Source: Polaribacter huanghezhanensis
GTDB lineage: Bacteria; Bacteroidota; Bacteroidia; Flavobacteriales; Flavobacteriaceae
Assembly: GCF_030444335.1 (NCBI RefSeq)
Contig: NZ_CP128595.1
Location: 2,523,875-2,587,874 of the forward strand
Length of the DNA stretch: 64,000 nt
Direction of reading: 5' to 3'
The translations under genes and the position numbers were made by a program. This document shows, one piece after another, positions 9,326 to 18,306 of this stretch; the stretch's first letter is position 1; each line of letters begins with the position of its first letter. Below the pieces are notes generated by a model that saw nothing but the letters and a program-made list of their open reading frames with translations, had not been told where the DNA came from and searched no databases.

Positions 9326-10391
9326 AATAGCACTATTCCTTTTTTTAATCCCTTTAGTAAGTTTTGCAAATAACGATACAGAACCGAAACAAGAAAAAAG
9401 TAAAACCATTAAAAAACAATATTCAGTTGACAGAAATGCAACCGTAAATATTGACAATAAATACGGAAATATAAACATTGTTACCTGGAATAAAAATAGC
9501 GTAGAAATTACAGTAGTCATTACTGTAAAAGGAAATGATTTAAGTAGCGTTGAAAAAAAATTAAGAGGAATTAACGTCGATTTTAACGCAACTTCTGATT
9601 TCGTTGCTGCCAAAACAAAATTTGATAATTCTTCTAACGGATGGAGTTTTTGGGGAAAATCAAAAAATATAAGTTACAAAGTTAATTATACGGTTAAAAT
9701 GCCCATTTCTAACAACGTACAATTAAACAACGATTACGGAGATATTTTAATCAATGAAATTAACGGAACAACAGATATTAATTGCGATTACGGAAAGTTG
9801 ATCATAGGAGATTTAAACAATTCTACAAATGATATCAATATTGATTATTGCAACGGATCAAGCATTAGTTTTCTAAAATCTGGATCAATCAATGCAGATT
9901 ATTCTAGACTTACTGTTGATAAAACAGACGAAGTAAAAATCAACTCAGATTATTCTAATGTAAATATCGGAACTGCAAATAGCGTAATTTACAATGCAGA
10001 TTACGGAAGTATCACGGTGGATGATGTAAATGATATTACAGGAAATTCAGATTATGTAAGCATCCGATTAGGAACTGTTTATAAAAACTTAAATATCAAA
10101 GCTGATTACGGATCTATTAAAATAAAAGAATTAGCAAGAGGTTTTCACAAAGCTGTAATTTCTAGCGAGTATGCAGGAATCTCTGTCGGAACAAAAACAA
10201 ACAACACTTTTAGTTTTGAAATGAACTTACAGTATTCTAGTTTTAGATATAATGATGACCATGTAGAAATGTTTAAAAGCATTGAAAAAGGTTCTAAAAA
10301 ATATTACGAGGGAGTTTACGGAAAAGGGAAATCTAACTCTAGATTAATGATCAAATCGCAATACGGCGGAGTAACTTTAAAAGAACTATAA
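9306..10391 (+). CDS. Exported DUF4097/adhesin-like beta-helix protein
   Basis: A 361-aa protein with a signal peptide (about 1-21, ending VSFAN) and a body of short repeats in which Asp-Tyr-Gly or Ser-Asp-Tyr recur every 16-20 residues (for example NNDYGDI, NCDYGKL, NADYGSI, KADYGSI). Such repeats are typical of right-handed beta-helix putative auto-transporter adhesins (DUF4097/DUF2807 group). It is third in the ECF operon and overlaps the anti-sigma-like gene. It is probably periplasmic or surface-exposed. The precise function is unknown. Confidence 0.7.
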   Translation: MMKSTFKIALFLFLIPLVSFANNDTEPKQEKSKTIKKQYSVDRNATVNIDNKYGNINIVTWNKNSVEITVVITVKGNDLSSVEKKLRGINVDFNATSDFVAAKTKFDNSSNGWSFWGKSKNISYKVNYTVKMPISNNVQLNNDYGDILINEINGTTDINCDYGKLIIGDLNNSTNDINIDYCNGSSISFLKSGSINADYSRLTVDKTDEVKINSDYSNVNIGTANSVIYNADYGSITVDDVNDITGNSDYVSIRLGTVYKNLNIKADYGSIKIKELARGFHKAVISSEYAGISVGTKTNNTFSFEMNLQYSSFRYNDDHVEMFKSIEKGSKKYYEGVYGKGKSNSRLMIKSQYGGVTLKEL

Positions 10392-10416
10392 TTTTAAAAA
10401 ATAAAATCGAACAATC

Positions 10417-11145
10417 ATGAAAAAAATAATCATTACAAGCATCATTTTAACCTTGAGCTTCTCAGTAAATGCTCAAAGTTGGTGGAACACCAAAAAAGTA
10501 AGAGGAAATGGAAATGTGACTACAGAAACTAGAAAAACATCTGATTATGACGGTGTAAGCTTTGGCGGAAATTTTGATGTAGAATTGGTCAGAGGAAAAG
10601 AAGGAAAAATCACTTTAAAAGGCGAAGAAAACTTATTAAAATATATAGAAGTTGACGTAAAAAGAGGCATCCTAAAAATTCAAGTTCAAAAAGGAGTAAA
10701 TATTAGAACAACAAGAAAATTGCTTGTTACCGTTCCTTATAAAGACATCGAAAAAGTTTCTTTGAGTGGTTCTGGAAATTTAACAAGTAACGGAACAATT
10801 AATGCTGATAAAATCTCTTTCTCTGTTGCAGGTTCTGGTGATATGAGAGTAAATGTAAATGCTAATGAAGTAAAAACAAACATTGCGGGTTCTGGAAATA
10901 TTAAAGTGGATGGAAAAACAATGGATTTAAGCTGTAGTATTGCGGGCTCTGGAGATATTAATGCCTACGGGTTAAAAGCGACTTCTACTTCTGCAAAAAT
11001 TGCTGGTTCTGGAAATATTAGAACTTCTGTTTCTAATAAAATATCGGCGAAAGTTGTAGGTTCTGGAAACATTTACTACAAAGGGAATCCTGATAAAATT
11101 GAAAGTAAATCTCTTGGTTCTGGAAGTGTGGTTAGCAGAAATTAG
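10417..11145 (+). CDS. Head-GIN (DUF2807) putative auto-adhesin
   Basis: A 242-aa exported protein. The signal peptide ends at about residue 19 (SVNAQ). The sequence around FGGNFDVELVRGKEGKITLKG is the start of the DUF2807 'head GIN' domain. It is followed by at least six repeats of the (V/I)AGSGNI or (V/I)AGSGDI type, about 20 residues apart, which form rungs of a beta-helix. It is the last gene of the ECF operon, 25 nt after the previous gene and ending in a strong terminator at 11164. The family is clear; the role in the envelope is not known. Confidence 0.82.
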   Translation: MKKIIITSIILTLSFSVNAQSWWNTKKVRGNGNVTTETRKTSDYDGVSFGGNFDVELVRGKEGKITLKGEENLLKYIEVDVKRGILKIQVQKGVNIRTTRKLLVTVPYKDIEKVSLSGSGNLTSNGTINADKISFSVAGSGDMRVNVNANEVKTNIAGSGNIKVDGKTMDLSCSIAGSGDINAYGLKATSTSAKIAGSGNIRTSVSNKISAKVVGSGNIYYKGNPDKIESKSLGSGSVVSRN

Positions 11146-11163
11146 TATCTAAATAGAAATATT

Positions 11164-11196
11164 AAAAAAGCCTCGGAAAATTCCGAGGCTTTTTTT
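11164..11196. terminator. Bidirectional intrinsic terminator
   Basis: AAAAAAGCCTCGGAA pairs with TTCCGAGGCTTTTTT. It is a GC-rich stem with A and T runs on either side, shared by the ECF operon (+) and the convergent GlmU-like gene (-). Confidence 0.9.
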
Positions 11197-11199
11197 GCT

Positions 11200-12375
11200 T
11201 TACTCTTTTCTATATTGAGAAGAAAGCTCGAATACTTTTTCTAATATTTTTTTGTCTTGTTCTTCAAAAGCTAAACTTCTACGTTTTAAAACAACTTCTG
11301 CAACTTCAAAAACTTTTGGCAATTGATAGGTTGTAAATCCAGAAGCGCCACCCCAACTAAAAGACGGAATAAAATTTCTTGGAAATCCGCTTCCATAAAT
11401 ATTGGCAGAAACGCCAACTACAGTTCCTGTATTAAACATCGTGTTGATTCCGCATTTAGAATGATCGCCCATAATTAAACCACAAAATTGCAACCCCGTT
11501 TTCGCAAATCGTTCTGTTTCGTAACTCCAAATTTTAACCTCAGCGTAATTGTTTTTTAAATTAGAATTGTTTGTATCTGCGCCAATATTACACCATTCTC
11601 CAAGTACAGAATTTCCTAAAAATCCTTCGTGCCCTTTGTTAGTATACCCAAATAAAACCGAATTATTGAGTTCTCCGGCTACTTTACAAAACGGACCTAA
11701 AGTTGTTGCTCCGTAAATTTTTGCGCCCATTTTAACCACCGCATTTTCGCACATTGCAAACGGACCACGAATTAAACTTCCTTCTAAAACTTGTGCATCT
11801 TTACCAATATAAATGGGTCCTTCAGAGGCATTTAAAGACGAATACAAAACCGCTGCACCTTCTTCAATAAAAATATTTTTCTTGTTTATTACATGAACAT
11901 CTTTCGGAATTTCTTGCGATGTTCTATCTTCTGTTAGCAACTCAAAATCTAACTGAATTGCTTTCTCATTTAGAGAGAAAATATCCCACGTATTTTTAAT
12001 TTGTAAAATTTCTTCCTCAAATTCTATTTGCTTGTAGGATGAAAAATCTACTTCTTCTTGCGTATCTGTGGTGTAAAAAGCAATCACATTATCCCCTTTA
12101 AAAATAGCTTCATTTTCTGATAGCTTTTTTACTTTTTTTACCAATTTTTTCGTTGGTATGTAAGAAGCATTGATTAAGATATTTTGCTCCATTTCTACCA
12201 TCGGATATTTTTCTTCTAAATATTCTTCCGTAATTGTCGTTGTGGTCAATCCAAGTTGATTTTCCCATTTTTCTCGAATGGTTAAAATTCCAACTCTAAT
12301 ATCTGCAACTGGTCTTGTATAAGTAAAAGGAAGCAATGCATTTCTAACATCACTATCAAATAAAATATAATTCAT
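11200..12375 (-). CDS. GlmU family protein (putative sugar nucleotidyltransferase)
   Basis: A 391-aa protein of the Bacteroidota 'GlmU family' group. The N-terminal half (MNYILFDSDVRNALLPFTYT, then RPVADIRVGILTIREKW) resembles a nucleotidyltransferase domain. From about residue 190 there are hexapeptide repeats of a left-handed beta-helix (IYIGKDAQVLEGSLIRGPF, AKIYGATTLGPFCKVAGE, LGEWCNIGADTNNSNLK). These proteins differ from true GlmU, so the exact nucleotide-sugar reaction is uncertain. A TATATTTG box (12394-12401 on the minus strand) lies 18 nt before the start codon. It is a single gene. Confidence 0.82.
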   Translation of the reverse strand: MNYILFDSDVRNALLPFTYTRPVADIRVGILTIREKWENQLGLTTTTITEEYLEEKYPMVEMEQNILINASYIPTKKLVKKVKKLSENEAIFKGDNVIAFYTTDTQEEVDFSSYKQIEFEEEILQIKNTWDIFSLNEKAIQLDFELLTEDRTSQEIPKDVHVINKKNIFIEEGAAVLYSSLNASEGPIYIGKDAQVLEGSLIRGPFAMCENAVVKMGAKIYGATTLGPFCKVAGELNNSVLFGYTNKGHEGFLGNSVLGEWCNIGADTNNSNLKNNYAEVKIWSYETERFAKTGLQFCGLIMGDHSKCGINTMFNTGTVVGVSANIYGSGFPRNFIPSFSWGGASGFTTYQLPKVFEVAEVVLKRRSLAFEEQDKKILEKVFELSSQYRKE

Positions 12376-12393
12376 TTTTATAATCGCTTTCTA

Positions 12394-12401
12394 CAAATAT
12401 A
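12394..12401 (-). promoter_or_regulatory. Candidate -7 box of the GlmU-like gene
   Basis: Read on the minus strand, TATATTTG matches TAnnTTTG exactly and gives a leader of about 12-15 nt. No clear TTG is seen at -33. Confidence 0.5.
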
Positions 12402-12463
12402 AAGGAATGAAACATATACTATAAAAAAAATGCATACATATTCAAAATTACTTTTAACTTCTT

Positions 12464-12471
12464 TACCTTTA
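12464..12471 (+). promoter_or_regulatory. Candidate -7 box of the thioesterase gene
   Basis: TACCTTTA differs from TAnnTTTG only at the last base and ends 4 nt before the ATG at 12476. This again suggests an almost leaderless transcript. Confidence 0.4.
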
Positions 12472-12475
12472 TTGG

Positions 12476-13021
12476 ATGAAAAAATCATTTAAACATATTA
12501 AAGATTCAGCTGTTAGCATAAATGAATTGATGTTGCCGTCCCATTCAAATTTTAGTGGAAAAATTCATGGAGGTTACATTCTAAGTCTAATGGATCAAAT
12601 TGCTTTTGCTTGTGCTTCTAAACATGCAGGATGTTATTGTGTAACGGCTTCTGTGAATAAAGTCGATTTTTTAAATCCTGTTGAAGTTGGAGAACTTTTA
12701 ACTTTAAAAGCATCGATTAATTATACAGGAAAAACTTCTATGGTCATTGGATTACGTGTTGAATCTGAAAATATTATTTCTGGAGAAAAAAAACACTGCA
12801 ATTCTTCCTATTTTACAATGGTTGCAAAAGATAAAAACGGAAAAGGCGTTCTTATCCCTGGCATTATTTTAACCAATAATGACGAAGTAAGACGCTTTGT
12901 AAGAAGTATAGAAATACAAAAAAATGCCAAAAAAGGAAATCTTCTTTTTAATGAAAACACTTTTAAAATAGAAAATTACTTAACCTTACTAGAAAATCAC
13001 AATACGAAAGTCGTTTTGTAA
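12476..13021 (+). CDS. Acyl-CoA thioesterase (hotdog fold)
   Basis: Hydrolyses acyl-CoA to free acid and CoA; cytoplasmic, 181 aa. The hotdog signature is seen in NFSGKIHGGYILSLMDQIAF (about 25-44) with the conserved HGG, then CVTASVNKVDFLNPVEVGE and INYTGKTSMVIGLRVESEN, as in the YciA/BFIT-type group. Residues 1-130 form the domain. The C-terminal 45 residues are a charged tail. It lies convergent to carB with only 9 nt between the stop codons and no obvious terminator. Confidence 0.87.
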   Translation: MKKSFKHIKDSAVSINELMLPSHSNFSGKIHGGYILSLMDQIAFACASKHAGCYCVTASVNKVDFLNPVEVGELLTLKASINYTGKTSMVIGLRVESENIISGEKKHCNSSYFTMVAKDKNGKGVLIPGIILTNNDEVRRFVRSIEIQKNAKKGNLLFNENTFKIENYLTLLENHNTKVVL

Positions 13022-13030
13022 ATAAAACTA

Positions 13031-15886
13031 TTATTTACTCAAATACATTTTACGTCTTGCGTATAAATCGTAAAAATCATCGTCTTTTAAACTATCAATA
13101 AATAAGATGCTTTCTCCAGTTGATTTCATTTCTGGACCTAAATTCTTATTTACATTCGGAAATTTATTAAAAGAAAAAACCGGTTGCTTAATTGCATATC
13201 CGTCTAACTGCGGATTGAAATTAAAATCAGTAACTTTATTCACTCCCAACATTACTTTTGTTGCATAATTTACATACGGTTCTTTGTATGCTTTTGCAAT
13301 AAACGGAACCGTTCTAGACGCTCTTGGATTTGCTTCAATAATATACACAACATCATCTTTTATAGCAAACTGAACGTTGATCAAACCAACTGTTTTTAAT
13401 TCCCTAGCAATGGTATGTGTATGATCTTTAATTTGTTGTAAAACCAAGTCTCCAATATTAAAAACCGGTAAAGTTGCATTAGAATCTCCAGAATGCACTC
13501 CACAAGGCTCAATGTGTTCCATGATTCCGATGATATACACATTTCCGTCTGCATCACAAATGGCATCTGCTTCTGCTTCAATTGCGCCGTCTAAATAATG
13601 ATCTAACAACAATTTGTTTCCTGGCATTCCTCTTAACAAATCAACTACATGTTCTATCAATTCTTCTTTGTTGATGACAATTTTCATTCCTTGTCCGCCC
13701 AACACATACGAAGGTCTTACCAAAATCGGAAAATCTAATTGTTCTGCCAAAGCCAAGGCTTGATCTGCTGTTTCTGCAATTCCAAATTCTGGATACGGAA
13801 TATTGTTTCTCTTCAATAATTCTGAAAAACTCCCTCTATCTTCTGCTAAATCTAAGGCTTCAAAAGAAGTTCCTATGATTTTAATTCCATATTTCGTTAA
13901 CTTTTCTGCTAACTTTAAAGCTGTTTGCCCTCCAAGTTGCACAATAACTCCTTCGGGTTTTTCGTGTCTAATGATGTCATAAATATGTTCCCAAAAAACA
14001 GGTTCGAAATACAATTTATCTGCCGTATCAAAATCTGTAGAAACTGTTTCAGGATTACAGTTAATCATAATAGTTTCGTAACCACATTCTGCGGCTGCTA
14101 AAACACCATGAACACAACAATAATCAAACTCAATTCCTTGTCCGATTCTATTGGGTCCAGAACCCAAAACGATAATTTTCTTCTTATCGGTAACAATACT
14201 TTCATTTGCAACTACTATTTTTCCGTCCGCAGTTTCAATATCATTTTCAAAAGTTGAATAATAATAAGGTGTTTGTGCTTTAAATTCTGCCGCACAAGTA
14301 TCAACCAATTTATAAACTCGTTGTACTTTTAATTCTTCTCTTTTGCTATAAACTTGACTTTCTAAACATTTAAGCATGTGCGCAATTTGTCGATCGCCAT
14401 ATCCTTTTTGTTTTGCTTCTAGCAATAAATCACGTTGAATGGTATCAATTGTAAACGTTGAAATTTCTTTTTCTAACAGATACAACTCTTCATATTGCTT
14501 TAAATACCACATATCAATTTTTGTGATATCATAAATCTGACTTAACGGAATTCCCATTGCAATGGCGTCGTAAATTGCAAAAACTCTGTCCCAACTTGCA
14601 TTGGTTAATTTATCTATAATTTGATTGTAATCTCTATATCCTTTTCCGTCTGCGCCTAAACCGTTGCGTTTAATTTCTAAGGATTGAGTTGCTTTGTGCA
14701 ATGCTTCTTGAAACGAACGTCCAATTCCCATTACTTCTCCAACAGATTTCATTTGTAAACCTAAAGTTCTATCAGAACCTTCAAATTTATCAAAGTTCCA
14801 ACGTGGAATTTTTACAATTACATAATCTAATGTTGGCTCAAATAAAGCAGACGTAGATTTTGTTATTTGATTGTCTAATTCATCCAACGTATAACCAATC
14901 GCTAATTTTGTAGCAATCTTTGCAATCGGATATCCAGTTGCTTTACTCGCTAAAGCGGATGAACGAGAAACACGTGGATTAATTTCAATGGCAATAATAT
15001 CTTCTTTTTCGTCAGGAGAAACTGCAAACTGCACATTACACCCACCTTCAAAATCACCAATAGAACGCATCATTTTAATAGACATGTCGCGCATTTTCTG
15101 AAATGTTCTGTCAGAAAGTGTCATTGCTGGCGCAACGGTAATTGAATCTCCAGTATGAATTCCCATCGGATCCATATTTTCGATAGAACAAATAATGACT
15201 ACGTTGTCATTTCTATCGCGTAACAATTCCAATTCGTATTCTTTCCAACCCATCATGGCTTTGTCAATCATCACTTCATGAATTGGTGATGCTTCTAAAC
15301 CTCTACTTAATAATTCATCAAAATCTTTTGGATCGTATACTATGGAAGCTCCTGCTCCACCTAATGTATATGACGATCTTATCACTAATGGAAAACCAAA
15401 CTCTTGTGCAATTTCTTTCCCTTTTAAAAATGATGTTGCTGTTTCTTGTGGCGCCATTGGCACATCAATCTTTAACATCAATTCTCTAAACAATTCTCTA
15501 TCTTCTGTAATATTTATTGCATCAATATCAACTCCAATTAGTTGTACACCAAAATCTTTCCAAATTCCTTTATCATCTGCTTCAATACATAAATTCAATG
15601 CAGTTTGACCACCCATTGTTGGCAAAACAGCATCAATTTGTGGATGCTCTTTTAAAATTTGTATGATTGATTTTGTAGTTAACGGCAACAAATACACATG
15701 ATCTGCCATTGAAGGATCTGTCATGATTGTTGCTGGATTCGAATTAATTAAAATTGTTTCAATTCCGTCTTCTCTTAAAGATCTTAAAGACTGTGAACCA
15801 GAATAGTCAAATTCACATGCCTGACCAATAACAATTGGTCCTGATCCGATAATTAAAATAGATTTTAGGTCTTGTTTTTTTGGCAT
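13031..15886 (-). CDS. carB: Carbamoyl-phosphate synthase large subunit, without allosteric domain
   Basis: Makes carbamoyl phosphate from bicarbonate, ammonia (from CarA) and two ATP for arginine and pyrimidine synthesis. Two homologous ATP-grasp halves are seen: the first starts SILIIGSGPIVIGQACEFDY, the second IIVLGSGPNRIGQGIEFDYC. Each has its ATP-grasp core with EINPRVSRSSALASKATGYP and EANPRASRTVPFIAKAYKEP. The chain stops at 951 aa with YARRKMYLSK, so the ~110-residue MGS-like C-terminal domain that binds UMP/ornithine in E. coli CarB is missing. No carA lies next to it. Confidence 0.95.
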   Translation of the reverse strand: MPKKQDLKSILIIGSGPIVIGQACEFDYSGSQSLRSLREDGIETILINSNPATIMTDPSMADHVYLLPLTTKSIIQILKEHPQIDAVLPTMGGQTALNLCIEADDKGIWKDFGVQLIGVDIDAINITEDRELFRELMLKIDVPMAPQETATSFLKGKEIAQEFGFPLVIRSSYTLGGAGASIVYDPKDFDELLSRGLEASPIHEVMIDKAMMGWKEYELELLRDRNDNVVIICSIENMDPMGIHTGDSITVAPAMTLSDRTFQKMRDMSIKMMRSIGDFEGGCNVQFAVSPDEKEDIIAIEINPRVSRSSALASKATGYPIAKIATKLAIGYTLDELDNQITKSTSALFEPTLDYVIVKIPRWNFDKFEGSDRTLGLQMKSVGEVMGIGRSFQEALHKATQSLEIKRNGLGADGKGYRDYNQIIDKLTNASWDRVFAIYDAIAMGIPLSQIYDITKIDMWYLKQYEELYLLEKEISTFTIDTIQRDLLLEAKQKGYGDRQIAHMLKCLESQVYSKREELKVQRVYKLVDTCAAEFKAQTPYYYSTFENDIETADGKIVVANESIVTDKKKIIVLGSGPNRIGQGIEFDYCCVHGVLAAAECGYETIMINCNPETVSTDFDTADKLYFEPVFWEHIYDIIRHEKPEGVIVQLGGQTALKLAEKLTKYGIKIIGTSFEALDLAEDRGSFSELLKRNNIPYPEFGIAETADQALALAEQLDFPILVRPSYVLGGQGMKIVINKEELIEHVVDLLRGMPGNKLLLDHYLDGAIEAEADAICDADGNVYIIGIMEHIEPCGVHSGDSNATLPVFNIGDLVLQQIKDHTHTIARELKTVGLINVQFAIKDDVVYIIEANPRASRTVPFIAKAYKEPYVNYATKVMLGVNKVTDFNFNPQLDGYAIKQPVFSFNKFPNVNKNLGPEMKSTGESILFIDSLKDDDFYDLYARRKMYLSK

Positions 15887-15942
15887 TTTAGTGTGTATTG
15901 TAATGTATTGGTAAAAGTAAAAATTGATTGGGTATAAAAAAA

Positions 15943-15966
15943 GGTGTTACTAAAAATAGTAACACC
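15943..15966 (-). terminator. Intrinsic terminator of rpmH
   Basis: GGTGTTACT and AGTAACACC form a perfect 9-bp stem with a 6-nt loop. On the minus strand it is followed by CCTTTTTTAT. It lies 24 nt beyond the rpmH stop. Confidence 0.85.
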
Positions 15967-15990
15967 TTAATTATTAACAATTGTTAATCA

Positions 15991-16152
15991 TTATTTCTTA
16001 TGTCTTGTTTCTGTAGAAACAGATAATTTCTTTCTTCCTTTTGCTCTTCTTCTAGCTAAAACCTTACGACCATTAGCAGAAGCCATTCTATCTCTGAAAC
16101 CGTGTTTGTTTCTTCTCTTTCTATTTGATGGTTGGTACGTTCTTTTCGGCAT
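15991..16152 (-). CDS. rpmH: 50S ribosomal protein L34
   Basis: A 53-aa, highly basic protein of the large ribosomal subunit. The minus strand reads [20 protein letters not shown] at the start and ends TETRHKK, giving the canonical L34 pattern MKRTYQPSxxKRxRxHGFRxRMxTxxGRxVLxxRRxKGRxxL. It is a single gene with its own terminator. The usual neighbours (rnpA, dnaA) are not next to it, as is common in Flavobacteriaceae. Confidence 0.97.
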   Translation of the reverse strand: MPKRTYQPSNRKRRNKHGFRDRMASANGRKVLARRRAKGRKKLSVSTETRHKK

Positions 16153-16333
16153 TACTTGTATTTTTAAATATCGTCTTTATTCTGTTTTGCTTTTTGTGAA
16201 TTTTCGTCTGCTAAAAGCGTGTGCAAATATACAACTACTTTTGTTTTTGACAAATACAATTTTAAAAAAAAATAAATTATTTTTTAGAAGCCCAATTTTA
16301 CAAATTTTATTGCACTTTTTATTGCTTTTTAAT

Positions 16334-16363
16334 TTGTCAAAACTTCTAGAGTTAGTACTTTTG
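16334..16363 (+). promoter_or_regulatory. Promoter of pyrG
   Basis: TTG (16334-16336), 19 nt, then TACTTTTG (16356-16363): a full match to the Bacteroidota TTG/TAnnTTTG promoter. The -7 box ends 16 nt before the ATG. Confidence 0.75.
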
Positions 16364-16379
16364 TCCAAACCTAATCACC

Positions 16380-17990
16380 ATGAAAAATACCAAATACGTT
16401 TTTGTAACTGGAGGCGTAACATCATCACTAGGAAAAGGAATTATTGCTGCTTCTTTAGCGAAACTCTTACAAGAAAGAGGTTATTCTGTAACTATTCAAA
16501 AATTAGATCCTTACATTAATATAGACCCAGGAACCTTAAATCCGTACGAACATGGTGAATGTTATGTTACAGATGATGGCGCAGAAACCGATTTAGATTT
16601 AGGGCATTATGAGCGTTTTTTAAACATCCCAACTTCTCAAGCAAACAACGTTACAACGGGTAAAATTTATCAATCTGTAATAAATAAAGAACGAAAAGGT
16701 GAGTTTTTAGGTAAAACGGTTCAGGTAATTCCGCATATTACCGATGAAATTAAACACAGAATTCAGATTTTAGGCGAAACGGGCGATTATGATATCGTCA
16801 TTACAGAAATTGGTGGAACGGTTGGTGATATTGAATCGTTGCCTTATGTAGAATCTGTTCGTCAAATGTTGTGGGAAAAAGGAAGAGAAAATGTGATTGT
16901 GATTCATTTAACATTGGTTCCTTATTTGGCTGCTGCCGGTGAATTAAAAACAAAACCTACACAACACTCTGTAAAAATGTTGATGCAAAGTGGAGTAAGT
17001 CCAGACATATTAGTATGTAGAACAGAGCATGAAATCTCTGACGACATCAAACGGAAACTAGCCTTATTTTGCAATGTAAAACAAGAAGACGTAATACAAT
17101 CTATTGATGCAGAAACCATTTACGACGTTCCCAATTTAATGTTTGAAGAAGGTTTGGATCAAGTTGTATTAAGCAAACTAAAATTATCTTCAGAAAAACA
17201 ACCACAATTACTTGAGTGGAATAATTTTATCAGAAAACATAAAAACCCAACTTCTACCGTAGAAATTGGTTTGATTGGTAAATACATAGAATTGCACGAT
17301 TCTTACAAATCAATTACAGAAGCATTTATCCACGCAGGATCTACAAACGAAACAAAAGTAAAAGTGCGTTGGATTCATTCTGAGAGTTTAACTCCAAAAA
17401 ATGTAGAGAAAAAACTAGAAGGTTTAAACGGAATTTTAGTGGCGCCTGGTTTTGGTGATCGTGGAATTGAAGGAAAAATTAAAGCGGTAAAATATGCAAG
17501 AGAACAAAACATTCCGTTTTTCGGAATTTGTTTAGGAATGCAAATGGCAGTAATCGAATTTTCTAGAAACATCTTACATTTAGAAAATGCAAGTTCTACA
17601 GAAATGAACAAAAGCACAAAACATCCTGTGATTAACTTAATGGAAAGTCAAAAAAACGTAACAGAAAAAGGTGGAACCATGCGTTTGGGTGCTTGGGATT
17701 GTGAACTTAAAAAAGACTCTAAAGTTTTTGACGCGTACAAATCAGAATTGATTAGCGAACGTCACAGACATCGGTACGAATTTAATAATAAGTATTTAAA
17801 AAAGATTGAAGCTGCCGGAATGAAAGCAACTGGAATCAACCCAAAAACTGGATTGGTAGAAATTATTGAAATCCCAAATCATCCGTGGTTTGTTGGTGTA
17901 CAATATCATCCAGAATATAAAAGTACCGTGTTAAATCCACATCCTTTATTTGTGAGTTTTGTAAAAGCAGCTTTACAGCATTCGAAATAA
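16380..17990 (+). CDS. pyrG: CTP synthase
   Basis: Converts UTP, glutamine and ATP to CTP, the last step of pyrimidine nucleotide synthesis. The 536 aa contain the synthase (amidoligase) domain, starting YVFVTGGVTSSLGKGIIAAS, with the UTP/ATP site region ending near 265. The class I glutaminase domain follows, with nucleophile Cys384 in FFGICLGMQ and the catalytic His/Glu in YHPEYKS near the C-terminus. Full length, with a canonical promoter at 16334-16363. It is followed by a 316-base gap of dispersed repeats before yidC. Confidence 0.97.
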   Translation: MKNTKYVFVTGGVTSSLGKGIIAASLAKLLQERGYSVTIQKLDPYINIDPGTLNPYEHGECYVTDDGAETDLDLGHYERFLNIPTSQANNVTTGKIYQSVINKERKGEFLGKTVQVIPHITDEIKHRIQILGETGDYDIVITEIGGTVGDIESLPYVESVRQMLWEKGRENVIVIHLTLVPYLAAAGELKTKPTQHSVKMLMQSGVSPDILVCRTEHEISDDIKRKLALFCNVKQEDVIQSIDAETIYDVPNLMFEEGLDQVVLSKLKLSSEKQPQLLEWNNFIRKHKNPTSTVEIGLIGKYIELHDSYKSITEAFIHAGSTNETKVKVRWIHSESLTPKNVEKKLEGLNGILVAPGFGDRGIEGKIKAVKYAREQNIPFFGICLGMQMAVIEFSRNILHLENASSTEMNKSTKHPVINLMESQKNVTEKGGTMRLGAWDCELKKDSKVFDAYKSELISERHRHRYEFNNKYLKKIEAAGMKATGINPKTGLVEIIEIPNHPWFVGVQYHPEYKSTVLNPHPLFVSFVKAALQHSK

Positions 17991-18014
17991 ATTATCAATT
18001 ATGTCTGTTCGAGC

Positions 18015-18135
18015 TGTCATATCGAGCGGAGTCGAGATGCGAGAACTCTTTTATAGTTTAAAGACCTCTCGACAAACGGAGTTTGCTACTTTCAATCAAA
18101 ATATATTTTGATTTCAGTAATGCTCGAGGTGACAC
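18015..18135. repeat. Composite dispersed repeat between pyrG and yidC
   Basis: Begins with TGTCATATCGAGCGGAGTCG (18015 on), the same core as at 662 and 33977, and ends with TCGAGGTGACAC around 18124-18135 in opposite orientation. The interior has CCTCTCGACAAACGGAG. It looks like two TGTCA-ended palindromic units bounding a spacer. No gene is seen in the whole gap 17991-18306. Confidence 0.55.
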
Positions 18136-18240
18136 TGAAGAATCAAAAATACGTTTAGTTCAAAAATGGAATAGCATTTGAACTATCATCAGTATCAAAA
18201 ATAATAACAGCAAAACCTACTAAAAACAATACAGTTTTGC

Positions 18241-18248
18241 TACATTTG
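18241..18248 (+). promoter_or_regulatory. Candidate -7 box of yidC
   Basis: TACATTTG is an exact TAnnTTTG match, 58 nt before the yidC ATG. There is no TTG at the expected -33 distance, so confidence is moderate. Confidence 0.45.
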
Positions 18249-18306
18249 TCGCGCTTATCTTCAAATTCTGAAGACAAAATGACAAGTTGACACTTAAGAA
18301 CAATCA

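Noticed and set aside
16106..16519. Rightward 137-aa open frame across rpmH and the pyrG start
   Set aside because: Overlaps the certain genes rpmH and pyrG; the translation is hydrophobic and AT-driven, with no family pattern.
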